From: Lates calcarifer
Taxonomy: Eukaryota > Chordata > Actinopteri > Centropomidae
DNA: 64,000 nt
Direction: 5' to 3'
Assembly: GCF_001640805.2 (NCBI RefSeq)
Contig: NC_066853.1
Span: forward strand, 19,615,242 to 19,679,241
The position numbers were made by a program, and so were the translations under genes. Position 1 is the first letter of the stretch. Every line of letters begins with the position of its first letter. The notes under the pieces were generated by a model. The model was not told the DNA's origin. It searched no databases and was given only the letters and a program-made list of their open reading frames with translations. Shown here in pieces: positions 1 through 10,000 of the stretch.

Positions 1-159
1 CCTCTCTCCTCTGCTGCCTTAGTGTGGAGTAGCCATGCTAATAGTCAAGAGCCACTCAGCAGCCCTTTTTCTCATTATGTGCCTCTTCTCCTCCCTACAT
101 ATTTGAAAATCAAACACTGTTAAAATTTTGTGCATTTGCCGTACCTTTTCACTCAACAG
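1..159 (+). other. pgr: pgr intron, 3' end
   Basis: This is intron sequence ahead of the zinc-finger-2 exon, ending in the acceptor ctcaacag. The exon coding the first zinc finger lies before the window. Nothing else is seen. Confidence 0.8.
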
Positions 160-276
160 GCCATCATAGTTATCTCTGCGCTGGACGAAATGACTGCATT
201 GTGGACAAAATCCGGAGGAAAAATTGCCCTGCATGTCGCCTCCGAAAGTGCTATCAAGCTGGGATGATGCTTGGAG
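160..276 (+). CDS. pgr: pgr exon: second zinc finger of the DNA-binding domain
   Basis: The 117-nt exon starts after a caacag acceptor and ends at g|gtagca. It encodes [12 protein letters not shown] to GMMLG, with the four zinc-binding cysteines of finger two and the basic stretch [15 protein letters not shown]. It is nearly identical to the human receptor in this part. Confidence 0.95.
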
Positions 277-2465
277 GTAGCATTTAGTTGGATTTCTTTT
301 TGCACAGAGCTAATACACCCGTATGGCAGAGATGAAACTGATAAACTATGTAGCACCAAGTCACACTTTGAAATCATCGAAGCGAATCTGCCTAAATCAA
401 AAAGACAGTAGTGAGTTAAAATTAAACTGTAGCCTTTTTAAGGCAGAGGGATTGAACTTTTTCAAAAGCAGGTTTGAGCAACTTTACCACTCAAAGTGAG
501 AATTTACTTGGCATAGACAGTAAAACACTTAAGCTGCGTGATTTGTTATGGGCACAAACTGTGCTTTTTGTCATCAAATCTAACCAGACCTTGCATTCAT
601 GTCACAGGCAGGAAGTTGAAGCGTTTTGGGGCCTTGAAAGCCTTGGGTCTGGCATCATCCCTGATGTTCCAGTCCCACTTGGCCATGTCCAACGACAGTC
701 AGGCCCTGACCTCCATGTCTTGCATACCAGGCATCCGTGAGGTGCAGCTCACCCAACAGATCATCAGCATCCTGGAAAACATTGAACCAGAGGTCGTGTA
801 CTCTGGTTACGACAACTCCCAACCCGAAGCACCCCATCTTCTACTCACCAGTCTCAACAGGCTGTGTGAGAAGCAACTGCTGTGGATTGTCAAGTGGTCC
901 AAGTCTTTGCCAGGTAACGGGCTCTCTCAGCTCAGGGTCACCAGTTGTCGCCATGGGGATCCACCGACAGGCCTTGCTGAAAGTCCCAGGCTTAAACACT
1001 GACTGAAACAGAAGGCTTTGTAATTCCATGAATACTGAATATGAGAGAAGTGGTTCCAAGTAATATAAAATAATTTGACCTGTAAACCGAGCCAAAATAT
1101 TACTGGAAAATCAATGTGCTGGACCACTGGGTCTTATAGTATGTTTGGTGTGCTGATGTTTGTGGCTGATGTTATGACACAGGTTGTATCTACCATAAGA
1201 AAAATAAAAAAACAAAACACAGGGACCAGTATGCTGACAAATTAAATGTACCCTAATACAGAACTTTCTTTTGTTTCTAAGGCTTTCGTAATCTTCACAT
1301 CACTGATCAGATGACCCTCATCCAGTACTCGTGGATGAACCTTATGGTGTTCTCGCTTGGGTGGCGCTCCTTTCAGAACGTCACCAGTGAATATTTATAT
1401 TTCGCACCCGACCTGGTTCTTAGTCAGTAAGTAACCATCATCACACAAGCAATTTAAGTTGGCTTTTCATTCACAGTGGCAAGAGCTTTAGACATGACAT
1501 AACCATTTTTGTTTTCATCTGCCAGGGAGCAAATGATGAGATCTCCAATTTACGACCTCTGTCTGGCAATACAGTTTATTCCTCAGGAATTTGCAAATCT
1601 TCAAGTTACCCGTGAGGAGTTTCTGTGCATGAAAGCCATAATACTACTCAACACAGGTAAAAGAGAGATGATGCCCTCAATCAGATTTAGGATGGTTCAG
1701 TTTATTTTCCTTATGTTGACCTTGTCTGACTTAAAAGCATTCAGTATACAGTGTTGCAGACAGAGATGTAATGCTATGATGCTATGATAGAGCTGCACAA
1801 TAAAGGGAGGGTTGTACAGGGTGACTAGACCTTGACAAGATTTATGTAGCAGCTGCTATCAAGTCCTAGTTTTACACAGACTGAAAAACATTGTTTTTAA
1901 TAGCAGCATGTTACTTCTAAAACAATCGTTGACCAGTGCTTCTGTTACATTTGCTGTGTTTGTGTAATTCTTCTACATTTTAAAGTACATAATTTTTGGA
2001 GAAATTATTTTTTTGAAAATATAAGTGTCCTGTCTGCTCTCAGTGCCTCTTGAGGGACTGAAAAGTCAGGCAGCATTTGAAGAGATGAGACAAAACTACA
2101 TCCGGGAGCTGACCAAGGCTATCCATATGAAGGAGAAGGGCATGGTGGCCAGCTCGCAGCGATTCTACCACCTCACCAAACTGATGGATGCCATGCATGA
2201 TGTAGGGCTCCCTCATAGAGCTGAGTCCAACAGCATGAATTCATGTCTCTTAATCTAACTGCTACTTTACTGAGTATAAAGGCAAACTTTAATGTCTCTT
2301 TTCTGACAGATAGTGAAGAAGGTCAACCTGTTCTGCCTGAGCACCTTCATCCAGGCAGATGCCATGAAAGTGGAGTTTCCAGAGATGATGTCAGAGGTCA
2401 TTGCCTCCCAGCTTCCCAAGGTCCTGGCAGGCATGGTGAGGCCACTCTTATTCCACACCAAGTGA
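160..2465 (+). CDS. pgr: Nuclear progesterone receptor, 3' part of the gene (6 exons; 5' end outside window)
   Basis: This is a steroid-hormone-activated transcription factor of nuclear receptor subfamily 3. It binds progestins, dimerises and acts on hormone response elements in the nucleus. Six exons join in phase: 160-276, 608-913, 1282-1426, 1526-1656, 2044-2201 and 2310-2465. Their lengths (117, 306, 145, 131 and 158 nt before the last) match those I know for the human gene. The translation gives the second zinc finger (YLCAGRNDC, then CPACRLRKC), a hinge, and a full ligand-binding domain with WSKSLPGFRNLH, GWRSF and YFAPDL. The end is the AF-2 helix [10 protein letters not shown] and a PLLFHTK tail. 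The segments [12 protein letters not shown] and [15 protein letters not shown] fit the progesterone receptor better than the mineralocorticoid, glucocorticoid or androgen receptors. The N-terminal domain and first finger are missing because the window starts in an intron. No frameshift or stop is seen. Confidence 0.96.
277..607 (+). other. pgr: pgr intron between DNA-binding domain and hinge
   Basis: This is a 331-bp intron, GT to AG (donor gtagca, acceptor tgtcacag). No other feature is seen. Confidence 0.85.
608..913 (+). CDS. pgr: pgr exon: hinge and start of ligand-binding domain
   Basis: The 306-nt exon encodes the hinge ([14 protein letters not shown], a basic stretch likely to be part of the nuclear localisation signal). 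It then covers the first helices of the ligand-binding domain, ending [11 protein letters not shown]. The helix-3 segment [12 protein letters not shown] holds the Asn and Gln that line the steroid pocket in the human protein. It has Cys where human has Gly722 (codon 865-867). Confidence 0.95.
914..1281 (+). other. pgr: pgr intron
   Basis: This is a 368-bp intron with donor gtaacg and acceptor tttctaag. It holds a short A-rich run near 1200-1217 and nothing else recognisable. Confidence 0.85.
1282..1426 (+). CDS. pgr: pgr exon: ligand-binding domain, helices 4-5 region
   Basis: The 145-nt exon encodes [17 protein letters not shown] through [11 protein letters not shown]. It contains the Arg of GWRSF, equivalent to the Arg that contacts the steroid 3-keto group in human steroid receptors. 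The donor is gtaagt. Confidence 0.95.
1526..1656 (+). CDS. pgr: pgr exon: ligand-binding domain, middle
   Basis: The 131-nt exon encodes [13 protein letters not shown] through [14 protein letters not shown]. The IPQEF and EEFLCMK motifs are typical of the progesterone/androgen/glucocorticoid receptor group. The length is the standard one for this exon in steroid receptors. Confidence 0.95.
1657..2043 (+). other. pgr: pgr intron
   Basis: This is a 387-bp intron with donor gtaaaa and acceptor ctgctctcag. It is AT-rich near the acceptor. No other feature is seen. Confidence 0.85.
2044..2201 (+). CDS. pgr: pgr exon: ligand-binding domain, dimer-side helices
   Basis: The 158-nt exon encodes [15 protein letters not shown] through [20 protein letters not shown] closely matches the human progesterone receptor. 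The donor is gtaggg. Confidence 0.95.
2310..2465 (+). CDS. pgr: pgr last coding exon: AF-2 helix and C terminus
   Basis: The exon starts after ttctgacag and encodes [15 protein letters not shown], the AF-2 helix ([15 protein letters not shown]), and ends [11 protein letters not shown] with TGA at 2463-2465. The pocket cysteine of LFCLSTF, equivalent to human Cys891, is kept. Confidence 0.95.
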   Translation: MVKKVNLFCLSTFIQADAMKVEFPEMMSEVIASQLPKVLAGMVRPLLFHTK

Positions 2466-2915
2466 CGATGCCAGCACAGACATCATGACTCTGTGGAGAC
2501 ATCTTGTGCCTGGATTATTCACCCCATTATTACAAATGTAGCTAGTCATCTGTATTTTGCCAAACTGCCTCTACTGTTCTTTATGAGGTGAACTAGAATG
2601 GACATGTTAAGTATGTTTTTTTTTTTCAAGAAGAGAAAGGCATCAGTTTATAAAGCTCTGTATAATGCTGGTGTAGCCACCCTCTCCCATCCTACAACTT
2701 GTGTACGGATGGTACTTACTAGCTGATATACAGTAGATTTTGAGAACCCCTGGAGATACAGATAGTTTTTTTTACTGACACTGTAAAAAAAAAAAAAAGA
2801 GAGAGAGAAATGAAGAGAAAAGAGAAAAAATCAAACATAAAACAAATAAAACAAACATAAATAGTCAGTGTTTCTCACCAAAAATGTATTCCTAATAAAG
2901 GAGAATTTCAGAAGG
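2466..2915 (+). other. pgr: Probable pgr 3' untranslated region
   Basis: This follows the stop codon. It contains two AATAAA signals on the plus strand, at 2845-2850 and 2894-2899, the second just after a purine-rich A/GA stretch (2786-2840). The exact cleavage site cannot be seen, so the end given is an estimate. Confidence 0.5.
2845..2899 (+). terminator. pgr: Candidate pgr polyadenylation signals
   Basis: AATAAA occurs at 2845-2850 and 2894-2899, 380-430 bases after the pgr stop. Either could serve; no transcript evidence is available. Confidence 0.45.
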
Positions 2916-3680
2916 CACTGAAACCTGGCACTTAAACTAATTCAGTTATTTTAGGGTTAACAGCAGAGTGACTCAAAGCACTTGCCTCAGGGAGGAGAAA
3001 CTAGGAAGGCAACTACCTTTAAAAAAAATGACTACGAACTACAAAGAACTCAGTTAGTATACATCTCTGCCAACACTGCACAATGCCTTTAATGTGTTAT
3101 TTTTATAAGAGAGTAGAGATTATAAAATTTTAAATCTGAATCTGGATCTGCACAAAAATACACCACACAATGACAGATGTGAAAAAGATGCAGGTGACAC
3201 ATTTAATTCAAGTGACTGCAACAATTCATGAAAAAATGAAGGAAAAAAAATAGCAAAGATGTTCAAAGTATGTCATAATGTTAAGAATACTTTTTAAAAA
3301 TGGAACAACATTCCGATGTGTAATCACATCTTCTTTGTCCCATGATCTCACTTTACACCAAATTCCACTTTAGTCAGTTAATATTTTTCGAGTTCCTGCT
3401 AACAAACAGGACAAATGTGACCTAAATCATAAAAAAAAAAAAATCAATCACATTAACTATGGATACGAAGGATATCAGTCAGTCTAATCCTAGAATTTTT
3501 TAGGTGAAAAACACAACCATGTCTAAAAGTAGGGACACAGAGACGCATGCATTTTACATTCAAACAGTTAATATACTTAGAGGGCACTCACTATTTTATC
3601 TTACTGTTTTATGTGTTGAATTTAGTGAGCACACTAACTGTGACAAAGAATTTGGATCACAGGTCTAATAAACCACACGT
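2916..3680. other. Convergent gap between pgr and arhgap42
   Basis: This is AT-rich sequence with no coding signal. It separates the likely ends of the two convergent transcripts. Minus-strand ATTAAA sites at about 3202-3207 and 3087-3092 could give arhgap42 a longer tail, so the true gap may be smaller. Confidence 0.4.
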
Positions 3681-3686
3681 TTTATT
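3681..3686 (-). terminator. arhgap42: Candidate arhgap42 polyadenylation signal
   Basis: AATAAA on the minus strand (TTTATT on plus), about 1.35 kb beyond the arhgap42 stop. It is the first canonical hexamer I found after the stop. Confidence 0.4.
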
Positions 3687-5034
3687 TATAGACATGTTTA
3701 TGCACCGTCAGAACACAGCAGATGATTGCAAGGAAACAAGCTTGCCATATAAAAAAGGATGCCAAATGTTACATATTCAGGATATGGTTTGTCATTTCCG
3801 TGATTTGCTCCTCCAAATTCAGACTGTTAGGGAGTATTATTCTAGCATCACTGTTCAAGGCCACTTCACATTCTTAAAGATGTAAATGGAAAAGAACATC
3901 CTGATCTTGGCAAGTGCAAGATCTCAAATACCTTCCCAGATACATTTTTTTTTAAATTTCTTTTTGCCATGAGACAAAGTCTTACTTTGGAATGACTTTT
4001 CAGTTTGTAACTGAAGAACAAAAAGGTTGTTGATTTTTTTTTTTTTTTTTCATTTAGCTTTTTCTGAAATAGTATCACTTTTAAGATAATTATAGACTTT
4101 GTATTTTGGAAATGTTGTGACAGTAATAGAAAATTAAATATTAAACAGCATATTTACTATAATATAATCTGATACATGTCTAGTTGTCATTACTAGTACA
4201 CCAGTGTACCAGTGAGTACAGTACCACAACAGGCATTAAAGGTGAAGGTTCACCTCATGAACATAGCATTCATGACATCATAAAAACACATTTTTACATA
4301 TGGTATATATTTGATGTGATAATTTATAGTAATAGACAGTAAAAAGAACTAAATATTTTTGATTAGCAACTACAGAAGAACTTATGAGCAATGATGTACA
4401 GTACAGTACTGTGTAGCTAACCAGAAAGTGCACTGCAGCAGTGAGCAGGTTCAGTGGTTGAACAATGATCACAGGCCATAATTATGTAAAATAAAGTAAA
4501 GGTGCAAACCCATTATGCTTTATCTAATAGATTAGATTTAAATCACAGTTTGTTCAATTACAGTTAATAGAAGATGTTTATGAAACTACATATTTCCATT
4601 AACAACTTAATGAAAGTGTTGATATACTGGGAAGTTGACAGAATAACATATTTCTCAGAATAAAACTTGTGAAATGGTATGTGATTGTTTTGTGATTCTG
4701 TAGGGCAAATACTGGGACTAAATCAGTGCAGTTGATGGGTAATATATTTACATCTAGCAATAATGTCATTATGTCATATCCTCTTAAGTTCTGAATCTCT
4801 GCAGATTCCAGAACATTTCACTATGGTCATTACAGAAAAGGAGGTACATTTTTGGACTTTGAACTTCTCGCACTGATAAAACAATTACTGCCCTACTTGA
4901 TACCTGCTAAGAATGCATAAAATGCAGAAATATTGGCTACCAGCAATAATAGAAATGTTACAACAATAAACCACATCTGTATTATTGTTATTTTTCCATG
5001 GATACCATGAAAAATATGCAATGTTTACCACCTG
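3687..5034 (-). other. arhgap42: Probable arhgap42 3' untranslated region
   Basis: This is AT-rich, non-coding sequence following the stop at 5035. A Pumilio-type element, UGUAAAUA in the transcript, lies at 4745-4752 (tatttaca on plus). Its use is not shown. A T-run at 4027-4050 is an A-run on the transcribed strand. Confidence 0.5.
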
Positions 5035-5123
5035 TTAGAGGAAGACGACATAATTCTCAGGGATTAAGCCTGTTTTTCCCTCGTATGTTGCTTGGAGCCA
5101 GCCTGGTTCAACAGAGGGGTAGA
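5035..5123 (-). CDS. arhgap42: arhgap42 exon 24: end of SH3 domain and stop
   Basis: Encodes residues 851-879, [15 protein letters not shown] to PENYVVFL, then TAA. Trp859, Pro872 and Tyr875 are the usual SH3 peptide-binding residues. The acceptor is tcctgtag. Confidence 0.95.
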
Positions 5124-6986
5124 CTACAGGACAAAAGGAGAGAAAGAAAAACACTTAAGTCACCAAAAAAAGAGTAGCAGACTTAAGTTAGTGTAACCTG
5201 ATGAGAATCAGTGAGTGTATATTTGGTTATTTTCCTGACTGACTGGATAGCAACAAAATAAATAAATTAAAAATGCTATTAGGCAAGCAAATAAATATTT
5301 ATAGCAGATTGAGGAAGACTTGAGGTCAGGCTGCTCTTTCAATTCAGTCCCTACAGAGTATTTTAGCAGGCTTGAAAGCACAAACGTGTAGTATATACTG
5401 TAAAAAACAACAAGGTAAATCATTGCTGTGAAGCACCAAAATTAAGAGGAACAGCTTTAAAAATTAGCACCAAACACAATCAAGCAGAGATATGCTGAAT
5501 AAGGTTGTAGAGAAAAATGGCCTGTTAATGTAGAGAGCAATAAAAGTGCTCTGCCTGCTGGTAAATGGCAGGGAGTATTTGTTGACGTTTTTGTGTTTGG
5601 CTGCTGGCTCTGCTGGCTGTGTTAACAGGGAACAGGCACTGGTGCCTTCCATCACTAGGTTACAGTGACCTGCCTGCACTGGTTGTGGGCCAAGTCATCT
5701 CTTCATGGAAAAAGCAAGAGGCAATAAAAAATCCTGGGACTGTTTGTTTTTTTTTTTAGCAATGCATATGGGGGTGTCACACAAAGAGCAAAATGATTTT
5801 ATGCCTCCACATAACACTGGGAATTAGCCAAGTGCTTGCTGTGTGCTGCCAGTAGACAACAGACTGTCTGTGTACACTGTTCAGATGCCCAATCAGCACA
5901 TGCAAGGAGGCACGAGTGCTGTTGTGAGCACTGCTGCAGCAAAGTATCTGTCTGCTGAAGCATAATGTTTGCCTTGTTCTGGCTCTGCTCACCATTTGAG
6001 AAGTGCGCCCCCTGGGGGAAGCTGAGCTCGTGGCTGTGCTCTGCCTCACAGGAATACATCGCCTTGGCATCCCTACGAAGACAACAAAAACAGGCAATGT
6101 CATGGCAGATTTGAAGAGATGGGAGCAGGATTAATTAGGTCAAACTGCTGTAGATGGTGTCCTGTTTTTTTACAGTACCTTCCGACTGGAACAGATTGTG
6201 GGGAAGAGGCATTTTCAAAAAGCAGTGCTCTGGCAGCAACCCTGCAATATTAAAAATGAGGAGTTCACTCCACTTGATTGTATCAGGGATAACATAAACA
6301 GTTGAAAGAGAAAATGCTTGGTAAATGATGTCATCCAAAGAAAAACATGCCCTGCTACTAGATGATTAGATTAAGTAAAATAATAGCATAATCTATTTTG
6401 ATATATGTTTGTAAAATCAGTAGTGTTGCCTGAGAGAGAAATTCAAGCCTATCTGACCTTTTTTGACCAAAACAAGTCTGTCTACTTTCTCTTGGCTTTG
6501 CCAGTGTTTCTCATTGTTTAGAACAAGGTGAAAGGCGTAACGACACAGTGCGGGAGGTTTCCTTCCTCCGGGCGGACTAAGCTTCAGCATGGAACTAAAC
6601 TGAGTTAAACTATATAACAGGGCTGCACTTGACCCTGCACACAACAACCTCAGAGTCAAGGGGACAACACAGCCTTGGGCAAGCTGGGTGGGTGCTATAC
6701 AAGGACACTATTTGAGAGACCGTGTGACTGGCTTCTAAGATATGACAAGTCAAACAATCTATTTGTCTCGAGAGAGAGAGAGCGCGAGTGCAGACTGCTG
6801 CTGGGTCACATCAACCCCAGAACAGGCAGAGCGTAATTAAAGCCAGCTCTCCCACCATAGAGGAAAAGACATAAATCTCTTAACACATACTCATGTGATC
6901 TTAGAGACCTCTCAATGCTCAATGCTCATAAACAGACAGAGGAGGAGGCTGATGACTCAGAGGGGAGAGACAGAGAAAGGGAGGAA

Positions 6987-7027
<41 letters not shown>

Positions 7028-10000
7028 CATACATACACAAACATACATATCGCTATGTACACATATATCTATGCATATATACATATATGTCAGATAATAG
7101 TGAAAAAAAGTACATTACATTTTCTCAGAGGCAAGGTAGTGGCTCTAAAACACTTGTTTTCTCAGACCAACAATCCAAAACCCAGAGTTATTAGATTTAC
7201 AGTTAAAATCAGTGATTATTTGGTATTTTCACTTTACAGAAAACTATCTGCCAATTGGCTGATTGATTATTCAACTAACTGTTTTGCCACTGGGTTTTAG
7301 ATGACCAATAATGACTGATACGTCCACAAGATATGATTTCATTGATGGTATTACAATGTGATTGATATCATCGTAAGAATTAGAAGCAATAATTTATACT
7401 GAGCAAAATTAGTAGCCTTTTGATAAATCATTACACTGAGCCAGGTCTTTGGTAGCCATTGCTGGCTGAGGTGTCCATCCTGCGGCGGATCACTTGTTTT
7501 GGTGGCAGGTCTGGGTGCTCAGTGGGCTTTAAACTCTCTTTGGGCTCCAGTGTTGACAGACTTTGGATAGATCCAGAACAGCTCCTGTGGCCTTAAGGGA
7601 GAGATACAAATAATAACTTCTGTCTATTTGGTAAATGACTCAACGATCCTTAAATTTGATACACTTAAACATACACTGCACCAAGTAACAAGTAATTGAG
7701 CCATGTAAATAATTTAATACGGCTATTTAAATTATGCTTAAATCAGGGGGGTGCTGTCAGTCCTTGAAATTACTGAGTCCTGGAGGAATAAGTTATGACA
7801 ATAATACATTCTAGTTTATGAATTTGGTCCAGAAAATGACATTTTCATGAGGTTACTTTCCATTTCATTACTGCAAAGGAAACAAAATCAATGGACTAAT
7901 GATGGGCAGGCTTGATTGATTACTTGCTGATTTTCCTACCTTCAGATATATGCAGTGATTTCAGAGAGGGAGCAGCAGAACGGTTCAGCAGGGCTGGCCT
8001 GAGGTCAGTGCGGAAGTGTGGGGCTTTTTTGGGTGCAGGAGACAGCCTGGGTGCTGTGCTGACTGAGGACAGGCTTAGAGCATCCTCTGACTCTCCATCT
8101 GTACGACCTGTGTCCTCCCTGGAGCTAGACTCTGGGCTGCTGACACATACAGTGCTCCTGGGGCCATTCGAGAGCTGTGATGGCGTTCGGCGGAGGTCCA
8201 GGAGAGACTTCTCTTTGACCTGAGCAGAGGAGGCAGTTTTGGAGGAGGCATTTTGCTCAGAGGAATGGGAGGACAGAGACTCCATGCTGCCCATCGGGGT
8301 GCTGCTTGGACTGCTGCTGAAAGTGTCACCTATGCAGGGACCAGAGAAGAGGCATACAAAGCCATCATTAAAACCTGCTGAGTAAGCAAGTGATTGTGTT
8401 TAATTTCTGGCTTAAAGAAAATTCCTTTTTCTGAAGGGATAACAATCATTCAGCTTTCAATTTAAAAATACTTAAAAACCAGCAAATATCAGCTGAATCT
8501 CAGAAATTGTGCAGATGTCTGAGAAATATTAAAGGCCACTGACAGATTTTGGCAAATTATGGTGCGATGACCTGCAGTGTTATTCACCACTTTGGTACTC
8601 ACTTTCTGCATCTGCTAGGCACAGTGTTGGGGTATAGAGGCTGCGGGGCTTCCTGGGCCCTGTCGGACAGACAGATGGCCCTGCTCCTGCGAGAGCCAGG
8701 ACGGCTCTGGGGTTGAGGCAGGGGCACATTGGGGTCTGGAGGCTGGTGGAAGATCTGGAGGTCCAGGCAAGAACTCTTATTACTCGACACAACTACACAA
8801 TCTGTGTATTTTCAATACAGGCTGTATTTCAACTGGGTTTTTGAAGTTTGTTACCAATATTTTAAGACTTTCTATACCCAGTATATACAGGGTTGGATCA
8901 AATGATGATCTGTATCACGACATTCAAGAATTTTGTTAACCATCAGAGTTTTAGCAAAACATTTTATACCGAAGTAGCTGTGTCTTTGCATCTCTGGTTG
9001 CATTAAACAGGCTGTAAGGTGTGATACAACCAGAGGTACTGACATTCAAATCTGACAATTTGTGTCAAAAACCAAACAATAACCCACCTTGTTGAAGTTC
9101 TCGATAAGTATTTCCACCACAATATTCTGGAACTTGATGTTCATCATGGCGGCCACAGTCTCCTCTTGCGACCGCATCAGGGTTGGCCCAAAGATGACAC
9201 CCAGGTTGGACACGGTCATCAGGTTGTTCTGGCTTTGTGTGGAAACACTGCAGGTAGAGGACATGGGCTTTACATACTTCTAAGTGAAAGACACTGTTCT
9301 CTGCTGATACACCCATAATGTAAATTTTTTGCCATGTAGTTTTTAACCAGTTTTTCTGACAGTTTAAGAGACACCTACAAATGCATTATGATGTCCCCAG
9401 ACTCTGAAGACAATATAATCAATCACAGCAATTTTTATCGTCCCTTACAAGGCTGTGCTTTTTTAAGGCTGCAACTGATTCACTGCAGAATCACATACGT
9501 GACAAGGTGTTTTATTAGTAGCTCCAGCATTTCCTTGTTCCTCTCTGGCAGCTTATGAACCAAGGCATGGACAGCACACACTCTGTAGTTTTGGTCATCT
9601 GATTCTGAGAAAAGGCAAATGGGTATAAAATAATGAGGATGGTTGAATTGTAACACAAGAGTGGGAGTGGTGGGAAAAAAACATTAAGCTTTCACATTTA
9701 AGTTGAGGCATTATATCCAGAGGTGTAAAAATAAGCACAGATTAAACCAATTGAATTTCTCAGTTTGACATGACACAAGAGCAAAGTGATGCACATAGCA
9801 TGCTACCATTTCCAGAGATGGAAAGGGTTTAATTGGTTCAATCTTTGCTCATTTCGTACTGTCAGCGCCTGGAATCAGTTCCCACAAGGCAGCCTCGTTT
9901 TAAATGACTTAATTTGAAATGTAGTTCAGTTCAGAGTCTATTCCTTTTTAAAAGGTTACATACAAATTCACAATGTTATACAAATTCAATCTGATCGAAG

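Noticed and set aside
8580..8792. Reading frame through exon 19 as a separate start
   Set aside because: Its first half does not match any GRAF protein; only the part after the frameshift does, so it is not an alternative exon frame.
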